This document shows, in pieces, positions 9,664 to 21,300 of a stretch of 29,719 nt of DNA (positions within the stretch are counted from its first letter, which is position 1; each line of letters starts with the position of its first letter). Source of the stretch: Hypholoma sublateritium FD-334 SS-4 (taxonomy: Eukaryota > Basidiomycota > Agaricomycetes > Agaricales > Strophariaceae). The DNA lies in the NCBI GenBank assembly GCA_000827495.1, contig KN817544.1, forward strand, positions 386,944 to 416,662. Reading direction: 5' to 3'. A model generated the notes under the pieces. The model made no database searches and was not told where the DNA came from. It was given only the letters and a program-made list of their open reading frames with translations. Made by a program: the position numbers and the translations under genes.

Positions 9664-10944
9664 TCAATCTCTGATAAGGGACCTCCAAGTCACTGATCCG
9701 ATGCGCTTTTCTGGGTCGCCTTCAATCATCTCAAACGTTGCCCACACCGGTCCCAGGAACACCTTGCAAGACGGCTGCCTAGGAGATAGCAGTCGCCTGT
9801 ACCTCTCCTTCTCCGGAAACTTGACAAATTTGCGAACATATGCATACAGCTTGCCTGCGATGAAAGCGCGGTGCAGGTCGAGCGGATCGCAGGTAGTGTC
9901 TGCGAATAGCTTCTTGTACATCCTGCACATGTCCATAAAGTCGACAAGCGTCTTGGAGTTCATGAATCCGTAGTCGGCGAGCACGCGGCAACAAGGGACA
10001 AGAAAGCAGAGATTCTTCTCGTCCACCTCGACCTCGCGGAAGACGAATTGCCTCAAGAACCACACAGAGGGCTGTGGGCGCGGCGAGATTTTCAGAATGT
10101 CGACGACAGTAGGGTGATCCCGGTGCAGCTCGTCGCCTAGGCCTTTCGAAGTGAACAGCGCAGGAAGTTGAGACGCCTCATATGGGGCGAAAAACTCGGC
10201 GAAGCTGCTCGCTTCTAAGAGCTTATGGTACAGGATGATGAGCCGCGCTCCAGCAAGATCGCCTGCGACATCTCTACCATATGCGCAAAATCCGAAAGGT
10301 ATCGACAGGTCGTCTTCTAGTCCAGGGTACAACTGGCCGGTGAGTACGCTCGCAGCGAGATAGAAACGTATGGGCCATTTCGGGACGGTGAGGCGGATTT
10401 CGTTGTCGGTCGTGCTCCAAGGACCTCCGATGTACATCCACCCCAGCCGGCGCACCTTCGTCAGGAAGTTTTCGTTCTCGAGCGCCTCGCCCCACTCCTC
10501 CGGCGTCTTCCCGTCAAGTACCCACTGATTCTCTAGGAACCAAGCGTAGCATTTGCTACGTAGATCGACGGGAAGCGCCTCGTACGTCTTCTTGATCTCC
10601 CCAATGAGGACGCCGCGCATGCGCCAGCGGTATAGCGTCTTCACGCGCACGCCGCGATGACTGATAAGATCCTGGTACAGGTTAAGCAGCGCCATCTGGT
10701 TTGGGCTCGCGAACGCGCGCTGGAAGCCGAAGTCGATCTGCGTCTGCTTGTCCTGAGGAAAGCGGCTGAGCGCACAGGCAAGGCCCAGGTAGTCCGCACT
10801 CGTGAGTTTGTCTCGTGTGTCGCACTTGAACTTGTGAAGGAACCAGTTGGCCGACTGGCACGTCTTGTTGCAATACCATACTCTCGAGCACCCAGAGCAT
10901 TTCATGGAGGCAGCGCCTTGACAGGATTCGCAGGGTTGGGGCAT
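9664..10944 (-). CDS. MYND zinc-finger protein
   Basis: Single exon, 426 residues. The first true ATG is at 10944; an upstream in-frame TTG at 10953 is not used here. The N-terminus has the full MYND pattern C5-x2-C8-x7-C16-x2-C19-x5-C25-x3-C29-x7-H37-x3-C41, with CSGC and WYCNKTC visible. MYND fingers usually bind proline-rich partner peptides and many are found in transcriptional regulators. The remaining ~380 residues match no domain I know: no SET motifs, no membrane segment, no ankyrin pattern. Such MYND-plus-unknown proteins are expanded in Agaricomycetes (family knowledge). The function of the C-terminal part is unknown. The MITE at 11091-11489 sits about 150 bp upstream of the start. 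Confidence 0.88.
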   Translation of the reverse strand: MPQPCESCQGAASMKCSGCSRVWYCNKTCQSANWFLHKFKCDTRDKLTSADYLGLACALSRFPQDKQTQIDFGFQRAFASPNQMALLNLYQDLISHRGVRVKTLYRWRMRGVLIGEIKKTYEALPVDLRSKCYAWFLENQWVLDGKTPEEWGEALENENFLTKVRRLGWMYIGGPWSTTDNEIRLTVPKWPIRFYLAASVLTGQLYPGLEDDLSIPFGFCAYGRDVAGDLAGARLIILYHKLLEASSFAEFFAPYEASQLPALFTSKGLGDELHRDHPTVVDILKISPRPQPSVWFLRQFVFREVEVDEKNLCFLVPCCRVLADYGFMNSKTLVDFMDMCRMYKKLFADTTCDPLDLHRAFIAGKLYAYVRKFVKFPEKERYRRLLSPRQPSCKVFLGPVWATFEMIEGDPEKRIGSVTWRSLIRD

Positions 10945-11090
10945 TTTCTTCAAATTTTGTTGCTTTATTTCGATGCTAGCGAAGTGCCGGGATGGAAATT
11001 TACGTTGGCTGATTCAGGTCAATATCACGCGAGGACCGCACCGTGAACAGTTTCTCATACCACCAGCCTAGGGTTTGTAATTAGAAGGCC

Positions 11091-11489
11091 AGTACTGTAC
11101 CATTTCGAATGGTTCGGCCGTCACGCGTCACAAACGAAGTGGATGTGGCCGAATTCGGTGCTGTGTCCCAGGTCACACAGCCGGTGGCCGGTCGCCGAAA
11201 TTGGTTCTAAAAATAGTTTGTCCCATATTTTTCTTCCTTTTCGCGTCGAAACGGTCAAATTTTGATAAAAAGGTCGTTTAGGTAGCTCTGACACTAAAAT
11301 GTACAGTATACTGACCTGAATATAAGTCCAATCTGAGTGCAGAGATGACTTTTTAGTATGGCCGAATTTTCAGTTTGGCCGAAATATTTTTCTTGTCAGC
11401 AGTCACGGCAGGGTTGGCCGACGTTCAAATTTCGTCCACCCTGTCCCAGGTCACACCCCCGGCCGAACCATTCGAAATGGTACAGTACT
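11091..11489. mobile_element. MITE with perfect 30-bp inverted termini
   Basis: The arms at 11091-11120 and 11460-11489 are exact reverse complements, starting AGTACTGTACCATTTCGAAT. They are read best as a TA target duplication (inside AGTACT) plus a 26-bp inverted repeat starting CTGTACC, the pattern of Tc1/mariner-type non-autonomous elements. The 399-bp element has no coding capacity. Inside, TGTCCCAGGTCACAC occurs in direct orientation near both ends (11164 and 11442) and GGCCGAA recurs several times. It lies in the likely promoter of the MYND gene. Confidence 0.85.
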
Positions 11490-12127
11490 TCTCTCGAAAA
11501 GGCAGCCTCGTAGATAGCAGGTAAGAGTGTCACAGACTCACAGCAGTGACTCAGCACAAGTTTCGAGTGCTACGCTGAGCATCGTGATTGCGTCGTCCAG
11601 AGCATTTTTTCAGGGAAACGCGGAATGTAGAGATCACGGTGCCAGCTTGGTTAGAGAAAGATGAAGCTTGAAGATGGTTGATGTCAGTGTAAGTCATCTG
11701 CATGGACATGCCGAACTGGCTTGGTAAGCGGCTTGGCTGCTCATACCCAGTCAAAATTAGCTCTGCGCCAGCCGAGGCACAGTGATTCATCGCCATTTGA
11801 TTGATACTGATTTGTATCCAAGTTAGATTAAAATGTCCTCACATGGGTTTCCAGATGGCACCACGCAGACAAATTTTTGGAAATAGGGATAAAATCATTA
11901 GAAATAGAACTAATATGACTGAAATATGAACCAGGCATATCTATTTGCAGCGAATTGACGATCTATTATGTAATATACGCGAAATATATGGCAATGGACA
12001 GAAATATCCGTTACTTGTCGACGAGCCCACACCAAGCGGACCAGCATTGCATAGCAGTAGACGTGATCAAAGAACATAGGAGGGCACAAAATATTGAGAT
12101 CAGCGAGTCGCGACAGGAGACAGATCT
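11490..12127. other. Intergenic region with one small minus-strand ORF
   Basis: Holds an 81-codon ATG frame on the minus strand (11796-11551) with no recognisable motif; it may be spurious. The part from 11820 to 12127 is the 3' flank of the next minus-strand gene. Confidence 0.4.
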
Positions 12128-14114
12128 TCATGATTGCTGTCCGAGAACCCAATCACTGGCAGTCTTCCCTGATTCCTTCGCCTCGACTGACAGTTTTTCC
12201 CATTTCTAAATAATCAAATACGTTAGACAGATAACACTAGAGTATTTTGTAATGCTGACCTCCTTCCCCTCTGCGGGGAGACCATCGTAATAGGCGCCGA
12301 ATTCATCCGTACTTCCTTTTGGATGCGAGATGGCCCATTCGAGGGCACACAGATTCCTTAGAGGAAATCAGTTAGGATACCAGGTTATGTAATGGAACAA
12401 AGACATTACCTTGGTGTAGTGCTGGTCTTGCTTGGCCGCATTCTAGTTGCTCCTGTACGCAATCGTTTCGTAGGGCCTGTGGGAGGAGGATTTTGAATAG
12501 GCTGAACAGCCGCTGCATAATTTCCTAAAACTGCTTGGGCGTTCGCCGCGAGTGGCTGCGGAGGTTCTGGTCCGAAAGTGACAGCAGGTACGAAAGGTAA
12601 ATGCTGTTCCATTTGAAAGGGAACGACACCGTTACTATTAGGGAGAGGATTCCCGATCTACAGAATCAACCATCTCGGTCAGTTTCACATTGTACATAAA
12701 TTGAGGATGAAATCATACCGTAAAATCATATAATTTATTGGGCTGAAGAAGAGCAGGATTGGAGGGAGGTTGCTATTTCAGAAAATTAGCAAATTGCTAC
12801 AGGTCAAAGGGAAAGTAACATACCACAGCTGGTACAGGCCTCGCAGGAGTGTTGGGTATGACATTGAGGACTGGTACTGACTGCTACTCAGAGTAAATAG
12901 TCAGATATTGTTATGAAAAAGAACCCGAAGCTACCTGGGAAGTACTAGACGATGGCATTGGCGCATCCATCTCCGTCAACTTCGAGCGTTTCAAGTCAGG
13001 GTTATCAATAATTGACTTCTGGCGAGACCGTTTCAATCCATTTTGCTGTTCAAGTGATGCTTTCTTCTGTTTTTTGATCCAGGTAGCCTTCCATCCTGGA
13101 AATGTGTCCGTCGCGATCTGTTCAGCTTTCCAGTCGAGGTCACAATACTGAAGTTCTTCGAAACGGATCACCATTTCATTATAAAAAAATCTGCGACTCG
13201 TAGCGTCAGCGTCTCCCCAAGAAGCAAAATGTTTTCCTTGCATAGCAAAGCCAACGAAAATTGCACGAGCGTGGATACGAATTTCTCTTGCTCGATGTCC
13301 ATCGATGACTTGGCCATCGTGATCCTGAATGTAGCGCATTGAAACGTTTATCCCGGCACGGCAGCGGCCTTGACCACGTCGGGAACCTGGAGCGGGAGAC
13401 ACAGATTCGGAGTCTTCGCCCTCTGCGTCCACTCCTACATCGTCATCCTCGTTTTCATTTTCATTTTCATTCTCAGTCTTCGCAGATATTTCGGTAACGC
13501 GATTTGCGGACATCGACACCCATTGATGCTTATACCAGTAGTCAATATTCTTGTAATCCTCAGGCTGTAATTTCTGGCGCGCTGCTTCGGGAGGAGCGGG
13601 TACTCGCTCTAATAAAAGGTTGTATGCCGTCCTTGTGGAAAGTTGAAAAAATATGAATTTATTGAGTGATAAAGAACGTACTGAAGGGTTTCGAATTTGA
13701 TTTGCCAGGTAGAAACCTGCTTCACGAGTTCTGCGTTCTCTTGCTGAAGGGCGCGACGAGCTTCTTCGACAGCCATACCTCGCCGAGCCCAGTTCGCCTC
13801 CGCTGAGGACCAGCTCTGTATGCTTTTTTAATTCAATTCAATTTTTGTACTATTTTGCTTACCGCTCTCGATCCATTACTCTCAAGGCTATAGGGCTTGG
13901 AGTAAACAGAGTTGTCCATAGACTCGACGCTAGATGGCGCTGGGAAAAATTGAGAGCTTTGCACGAGACCGGCATGGGCAGGGGCACCAAAAGATGGCAA
14001 AGGGAGAGAGGTAGAAACAGGACTCGGTGCACGAATGCATGCCTCAAAGCCAGCAAGGTTCATGAGATAATTGAAGTGGACCGTAATGTGGAATGCAGAC
14101 AGTTCTCGCCACAT
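12128..14114 (-). CDS. Lineage-specific nuclear-type protein with coiled coil (8 exons)
   Basis: Function unknown. Exons (descending) are 14114-13863, 13815-13682, 13631-12935, 12883-12824, 12772-12719, 12657-12410, 12356-12260 and 12205-12128. All junctions are GT-AG, introns are 47-61 bp, and phase is kept to TGA, giving 539 residues. ATG at 14063 is an alternative start (522 residues). Visible parts: Ser/Pro-rich N-terminus; probable coiled coil at about 85-129 (EEARRALQQENAELVKQ); acidic NENENENEDDD stretch at about 182-204; a well-ordered core at 213-319 with SMRYIQDHDGQVIDGHRA and DWKAEQIATD; basic clusters such as KRSRQK and LKRSK that suggest nuclear targeting; Pro/Ala/Gln-rich tail. 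From memory, similar cores occur in uncharacterised Agaricomycete proteins often found near transposons (inference). It sits between the MITE and the FunK1 kinase on the same strand. Confidence 0.82.
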
Positions 14115-14324
14115 CACAGAATGACATAATCTTGATTATATAAAGTCCGCCCAGAATACATCTACTACATCGTAGCTACGACAGAGATACCGATAATTAC
14201 ATCATAGGTGCGATGACAACAACAACAAGAACCCGACGCAGCCATATGTACAGTGAGAAAGAGAGGGAAAAGAAGTGTACACCACTGGCTCATACAACAC
14301 GATAATACTTGTTCTCCGACGAGT

Positions 14325-17300
14325 CTAGTCAAGCAAAGGCGTCTCGATCGACGGGCAGTAGTCTGCAAGATTCTTAGAAACGCGCGGGCGAGGAAGTATC
14401 ATCTCCGAAGAGGAGACTTCAGTATGGCCCAAGCGTGGCCGTTTGGATTGGGGCAATGCATACTGGTAGGCGCGTGAGCGCTTCCCCCTGGGAACAACAG
14501 CATATAGGGCGGGCAGTTCTTTCTCCTCCTTTTCGTAGAAGGCGAGTGCTTTCAGAAGAACATTGCGGTAGGCAGCGTGCGTGGCGATGTTAGGCGTCTC
14601 GAGAAGTGTTCTCGCTGTCGAATCCCAGGTCACGTTGACCAGTTGCTTCAAGAACTGAGCGAAGTCATCCCAGTAGGGGGCTAAGCCAGTTTTGATGTAG
14701 GTTTCGAACGATAGGAGAGTGATCGTTTTTGTGTTGGCCAGGTCTTTTCGGACAGCTGTAGTAAACCACTTGTTGAACTCGATTGCTTTGGACTCCGTTT
14801 TCGATTCACGTAGCTGGCCACCAGCCCCAGTTGTGTAGTGGCATATGGTCAGAATGGTATACAAGAGCGATTCTAAGTCGTGCCCGGGATGGTGTTGGTA
14901 GTTCGCAGAGGAAGTACTGATTAAGGCCTCGATTGCCATGAAGGGCAGTGTGCCCTATAAATTATCAATGAGCATAAGGAATGGATCAATACTGAACTTT
15001 CTTACCGAAGTCAGATTGGTTTCTTGCCCTGCATGCCGCATGAAATCACAGTCTATAAGCATTCCAGCATACTCGATGTGCTCTGCAGTGCCCATATAAT
15101 CAACCGAGGGTCTAACGTCAGCTTGAACAGCGAGGGCAGGGCTAATATCGGCGGAGGTAGCACTCGCTTGAAGCATGAGAGTTGACTCGGTTGTAGCCGG
15201 CACCTCGGAGGTAGCAGGCACTTCGACGACGGCAACTGAGGTGGCAGGCACTTCGACGACGGCGACTGGGGTGGCAGGCACTTCGACGAGGGCGACCGAG
15301 GTAGCAGTTGGTGGTGAATCGAAGTGGGCTGAAGTAGTAGATACTTGAAGCATCGGGACCGACGCGACAGTACCAGATGCTTGATCAGCGGCAGAGGTAG
15401 CTTGAAGAAGAGTGATCGAGGTGGTAGCTGCAAGAGCCCCCAAGCTTGCACCAGTATCTGCTGTAATCATACATGAAGTATGGGCAGTTGCCATTTTATG
15501 TTGATGCATCCCCAGGGGCAACTTCCCAAGGCCTCTGGCAGAGGCATTTGGGGGGCGTTTTGGTCCTACGACGTAGACTATGTAGCCTGCGTCACAAGGC
15601 TGTGCTTGTTTGTTTGCACATTGATGTGCATCAAAAGCCAATGTGTGACCTCCTGCTTGCCTCTATTTACATTGTGCGGGCTCACTCATGTCATATTCTG
15701 GCCTCAAATCCAAACAAATGTAAATAATAGCCATCAGCCCAGGCCTAGCATGGGAATAACACCCAGGCTCAAAATGGAAGGCCAAGCTGGACTTTGCCAA
15801 ATCCAGCCCAAGTCCATCTTTTGGGCAGTAGCACATGAGATTCCAAAGTCATCTAATCAAGTTGATATCTAGCTGATAAAAGNCCCTTATCTCATTGTTT
15901 TGTGCACAGACCAATGAATTTCTTTCCATATACAGATAGTTTATGAATTTTAGGGAATTTTAAAAATTATTTCATAATTTTCTGAGGGGGTCAAATTTGC
16001 AAATAGGCAGCCATTCAAAAATTCATTTTGCATTTTTCCAAATAAGGAAGCCATCTATAGTGATGATTTTGGTATATTTGGATAGCTCTGAATTTTCTAC
16101 TAATTTAGCAATTTTTTTCTCACTTTTCTATTTTTAGACCAGCTTATGTAAAATATAGCTCCTACATTTGGAAGCCATGGGCAGTTGGCTAGGCCATGCA
16201 TGGGGGGCNGGCCCTTGGGCAACTGCCCTGTGATGCATCACTGGGCAACTACCCAAGCCTTTGGGCAGTTGCCCTTGGGGATGCATCAACATAGTTAGGC
16301 AACTGCCCATACTTCATGTATAATTACAGCGACCATGGTTGAAGCTTGTCAGTGCTTGAGCAGTTGAGGTGGCCGACGCTTGAACCACAGTAGTATAGTT
16401 TGTAGGTGCTTGAATAACAGTGGTCGAGGTAGCAGACACTTGTACAGTGGACGCCTGAGGCGCAGAGTTGTTGAGAATATTTACATAAGCTCGGTTTCGT
16501 GCGTTAGAACAGGCAATGATACGAAGTCGGGATGGGGAATTGTTAGGCTCGTGTTTCCAGACACGGTTGATCAATATGTTGTTCATCGAGATATCGCCGT
16601 GAATGACCCCTACCGCTTTATAGAGGAACTCCAATGCTAAAGCAGTCATTAGTGACATTCATCGATAACTTGAAAAAGAAACATACAATTGACGATATCC
16701 AGAAGAACAGAAACGAACTCCTTCTTGGAGCGGAACGAGGTTATGGGATCACCAATAGGTCCTGTGACGATGCGCCGCTGAATACGAGTGGGAGATTTTG
16801 CGAGAACGCCACGGATTGTGTCTGTTGACCAAACTTCTTCTTGGCCTATGACATATGAGGGGCAGGAATGCTTGAAAAGATACCCATCTGGATCTTCCTG
16901 AATAGCGCGATCGATATTTCGGGTGAATTGGACTTCAGAGGTGGTCCTGCCTGAAAGTATCCAACTATCCTTTAATACGCAGAATTGGCCTTGCTCATCC
17001 TTGACAATCCAGACTCGCGTTCCACGGCTGTACAAGATTGGGGAGCTGTGAAGGAGTTTGACAATCTCAAACGTATGAGTCGTTGCGACTGTCGAGTCTT
17101 TATAGAAACCGGTCACATCAATGCTGACGACTTCATTTGTTTCCGGATTGAGTTTCATTGTGGGATCCCAGCCGAGGACTTCCGGTTTCGCAAAAGCAAA
17201 CGCGAAAATGATTCTCAGAAAGAAGGAGGCGCCGTACGACCGCAGGGGGATAGGCTTGGTAAAGAGTAAGCCCGAACGATCCACGACGACGAATGTAAAT

Positions 17301-18205
17301 ACAATGTTGGGCGGATTACCAAAGAGGCCGAGAGCGCAGACAAACCTCCTTTGCGGCTGAACGTCGAAAAGACACATAGATTTTTGCTGAATTTGCTTGA
17401 GTATGTTGGCCAGCCTTGAAGTATCGGAGGATGTGACTTCAATGAAAGCGTAGACATTGCGCCAGTGAAGGCGTTCCTCTGGAGTCTTCGGGGAAACACG
17501 GGGATCCACCCGTCTGATGACACAGATATCCGGCTTGAGATTCAAACAGCTACCTTCTGCTGCCCGTGTAGCAGCGCGGCAGTCGAAGGTGCGATCAGAA
17601 CGACTAATATTCAAAGATGGATCCGAGAATTTATGAACGGCTGCTAAATTGTTAGCGATGTTATTGAGCCAATTCTGCACAGATGGCTCGGTCGTGGCGT
17701 CTGGTTGGTGGAGAATGGAAGAGGAGGGCACTTTGCAGATATTGGTATCGGCGGTCACTTGCTTTTCTTCGAACTTGACGGGCAAAACTTCATCGCAGAA
17801 GACAAGTTTCTCGATCCAAACTAGCTCCGTGGTAGACTGCTTGAATGAGTCCTTGAGAAGGTCGCGGAAGAACGTGGAGTTTATCTTGTTGGAGCATTTC
17901 TCAGAGGGAATTTCGGGCAAAGGTGGCGGTAAGCCACCGACGCTCCCAGCTTGCGCCGAAGGAAGCTGCGTTGTGATGTATGCTTGGAATCTTTCTGGGT
18001 TTCCGAGAGCCGAATAGTTATGGGCAGGAGGGAGGATAGGGAAGGCTGTGGCGGAGGTAGTCTTCTTTTCGACTCGGGCGGAATTTCCTTCGTTTGTGGG
18101 CATGTATGAAGAAAGTACAGTTGAGCTGAACACAGAGTTGATGTCAGAAAAGACAGACGAGTCACAGAACACAGAAGGGTCGTCAATGTGAGGGAGGTAG
18201 GCCAT
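14325..18205 (-). CDS. FunK1-type fungal protein kinase
   Basis: Exons (descending) are 18205-16687, 16636-16328, 15460-15006 and 14954-14325, giving 2913 nt and 970 residues. Introns 1 and 3 are 50 and 51 bp with CTAAT or similar branch sites; intron 2 is 867 bp and coincides with a transposon-like element. The first ATG is at 18205; upstream in-frame codons lack ATG. FunK1 hallmarks are present. The catalytic loop is HGDISMNN (H519, D521, N526; HGD in place of HRD). The metal-binding motif is LIDCDFM (D746/D748). The activation-segment end is GTLPFMAIE (762-770), and a HDLESLLYTI motif follows (D787). The long N-terminal half is usual for the family. Between the catalytic loop and LIDCD lies an insert of about 200 Ala/Thr/Val/Ser-rich residues, which includes three 10-residue repeats (VEVPAT type). 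FunK1 kinases are expanded in mushroom fungi; substrates are unknown. Catalytic activity is plausible if intron 2 is removed. Confidence 0.85.
15211..15300. repeat. Coding minisatellite, 3 x 30 bp
   Basis: Three 30-bp units begin at 15211, 15241 and 15271, each starting GTAGCAGGCA or GTGGCAGGCA. Read on the minus strand within exon 3 of the kinase they give ten-residue repeats containing VEVPAT. The period is a multiple of three, so copy-number change keeps the frame. Confidence 0.9.
15460..16330. mobile_element. Non-autonomous TIR element occupying kinase intron 2
   Basis: About 870 bp with inverted arms at 15460-15532 and 16258-16330. These share GCTGTAAT, then ATACATGAAGTATGGGCAG, then TGTTGATGCATCCCCA, with a handful of mismatches. 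The interior is AT-rich with further GGGCAACTGCCC-like palindromes and has no coding frame. On the minus strand the termini supply GTAATT at the upstream end and ATTACAG at the downstream end, and these are exactly the intron-2 boundaries that keep the kinase in frame. The target duplication is unclear: TAATCA (15464-15469) versus TAATTA (16321-16326) could be a 6-bp duplication with one mismatch, placed in a palindromic target. Confidence 0.78.
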
Positions 18206-18324
18206 TAGAAGTGGGCCCACACTTTCTGTGTACTGTATGGAAGTGGATATGACGAGGGTCAGGAGAAAGATGGTTCGAAACAATTACATAATCATTGATG
18301 ACCGTACAATGCTATGATACGAAG

Positions 18325-21300
18325 CTATGTACCGATAATGGACTCCTGCATGTCACCTAGATTCACCACATCTAAACCTGGTCGCTCTATCAAAAAAAAA
18401 TGGGATTCTGAATCAAGGGAATGAGGTGGAGTGTGAGGTACCATAGCCACCACCGATTCAATGCATGAAATTTCGATTACCACCAGCGCGTCGTCTCCGA
18501 AATACTGGCAAGAAGCAAAAGTCCCATGCGATGCTGAAAGAAGATCTGCGTGAGGTTCAGAGTACATCGAGACGACAGCTAAGGTCATCTCCTGTCCCTG
18601 GCTCCGACAACGGAAGTAGAAATATACTTCGCCGAAACGATGCTGTCCCTCAAAATGGTACTGTTAGATTCAAAAATCGTAAGTCAAAATCACATAGATA
18701 ATATAATTCAATTCAATTTACCTTGATATTTCTTGCAATCCGAACTTTATTCAATGGCTTCTGGACCTCCTTCCATCGTGATCTTGCCACTTGGCCATTG
18801 GGAAGACGAAGTCTTGCCCATCGAGCAATTTTTGGACAATGTGGGCCCAATACAATTCTGTGTAGATTCCAAATATATCTTGCTAGGGCTTCGCCTTCAC
18901 ATGGTCGCATGGCACGATCGTATCTATCCTGGGCGCGGAGAAGAGCGAAGCCACCCCCGAGGTCAATTCCGCCGCGAGGGAGTACTGGGGGGACATGTTG
19001 GAGATCTGGAATCATAGCGGTTAGAGCATTAATCTGACATCTGAGTAGACCTCTCTGAGAGAGGTTTGCGTAGGGATTTGAAGGTTGGCGAATCTCTTCT
19101 CCGAGGTTACCTATGGTACGTTCCATCGTCCACTGTGAAGAACAGATCGGTGGGCCAATCCTCGTTACCTCTGATGCAAGGTGGAGCAAAGCGTGAATGC
19201 TGTGGCGACAGAAGTGAAGTCGGTCGATACGTCGTTGGTAATAGATTGTTTCGTATTCAAAGGCGAAGGATCGAAGAAGAGACTCAGCTGTGATTAAATC
19301 GGACGTCTTGATATGGTGTTGTTGAATGATCCGCATAGCCTTCACAAGTTTGCAGAAGTGCAAGTAGTATGGTGGTGGGAGGACACCATACAGAAGTGCG
19401 GGTGCTAGCCCATAGAGATATAAGAGCCATTCCCAGGCCTTGTAACCAGAGTTGATCTTTTCGGCTATATTCCGTGGAGGTCGATCGAAAGATCCAGGTA
19501 AGTAGGGCGTAGCGTCTGCGACAGCCTTGCCATGTCGTTCCCACGTGCTGCCTTTGAGAACAGCCCAAGGCCAGGCAGATGTGGGATCTGTTCGTTCGTG
19601 ATCAAGCTTACCACGCCAGAGAGAAAGAAGCAGGTCCGAGAGATTGAATGACCCGAGATGCATTATATCTGACCCAAAACATCCTGGGATACCGAGAATA
19701 CGCTCATTTACGATACCCAAGAATATCGTCGGCTTTGTAATTCCGGTCTCGAGTCGATGCTTCTTGTACTGAGTTTCGTTCGGGGACTGGAGGAGGTATT
19801 GGAGATTTTGAAGATACCAAGTGGATGAAGTGGCTGTGGATATGAAGTGTGAAATATCTTCATGGTCGCAGCCTTGCATGGTGTAGTCGTCAGGTTTCAA
19901 CAATGCAGGGTAATAGTGGGGAGCATTCGGTTTGTGACGGCCAGGAACGGAACAATAGAGCCGGCAGCCGAATTTGCCGTGATGTCCTACCAAACCGTTG
20001 AGATACGCCATGCCGGGGCCGTCTGCTGTATTGAGCCCAAGGAAAAGTCTAGAAATGAAAAGTCGGTCCATTGAGGCATCCCAGATATTAAGCCCTTCTT
20101 TCTGTAAAGCACATAAGTGATGAAGTCCTGGAAAGAGAAACGAATCGAGATTTTTGGGTTTGTTAGGCCCAGGAATAAATCCACCAGGTAGTACGTGTTT
20201 CTTCTTGTAGCGGTCCTCCGGCGAAAGATCCATAATTACCCAAATATAGATCCAACAATCGGAGGCCTTGTGGGCGTAAAGTTGAGCGCCGTCGATAGAA
20301 AGCATCAGGATGATGTCGTCATCACCGATTCTGCCTTGCTTGACATTTTCCAGATAGTCGCTGCCGTGAAAAAAGTCTTCGTAAGAGGATAGGATTCCGT
20401 CGTTCGCCTCCAGTTTACTGATGATGTCGCGCGTTATTGTTCGGCGGTACTCGAACCTTCGAGCGCTTGATGGCTCTCACCACAGGGCCTGTAGGATAGG
20501 GCCAAGCAGGATCGTATGGAACTCCTGATACGGTTTCTTCGTAAGGGGACAGACCTTAGGCTCGTTGCACTTCAAACATTTGTCGAGATTGGTGAAAGGA
20601 CCGGTGAACGCGATACAACTATTTTTGCACATGGCATGTACGACGGAACCAACGCCCGTGATGTCTGTAATTTCGCGCTTCACCTGGTCATAGGAAAGTA
20701 TTTGATCTTCAGGATGCCGTCGTAATATAGCCTCTCGCATTGCGACGTAAGTGTTAACCGAGGATTTCATGCTGAGGAAGAACATGTCGAGGCTGAGGCG
20801 AAGATTGGGATTGTTGTCAATGTTGAAGCTCTGAGATTGAGGATTCCTGAGTCTCTGAAGCCAATTAGCGTCCATGGAATTGTATTCGTCATTGAGTGAA
20901 GCCGATTGAAGAGCTCTAATGAACTCAACAGCCACCCGAAGATCATTCAATTGCGTGGCTTCAAATATAGTTTCGAGCTCTCGCTCGTAAGCGCCGCCAT
21001 CGCTGTTCTCTGGCCATGATTCATCGTCCAGGCATCCGGGATCGGCACGCTCGGTCTGAGGTTCATGTGAGTCTCCGTCCTCAGTGTGGCCAAGGTTCTG
21101 GTCAGATATAATTGAAGGCGGGGTTTCAGGAATTGAATGAGAACTCGTGTTGGGTTCGGCGAGTGGTTCAGGATTTGGATTTGGTGTACCAGGAGGATCG
21201 ACAGGCCGATGCTCAAGCTGGACTTCGATAGGGACTGGTTCCATTGCTAATTGCACCTGCTTAACGATTAGAAGATATCGATGGACATATGTTTGGAATT

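Noticed and set aside
10945..10953. MYND protein start at 10953
   Set aside because: That codon is TTG; the ATG three codons later (10944) precedes the complete MYND pattern.
18206..18283. Longer kinase N-terminus starting at 18283
   Set aside because: The codon at 18283 is TTG, not ATG; the first in-frame ATG is at 18205.
13829..18720. AATTCAATTCAATTT shared by introns of the hypothetical gene (13830) and Plavaka A (18705)
   Set aside because: Short AT-rich pentamer-like repeat near a donor site; probably chance or simple slippage.
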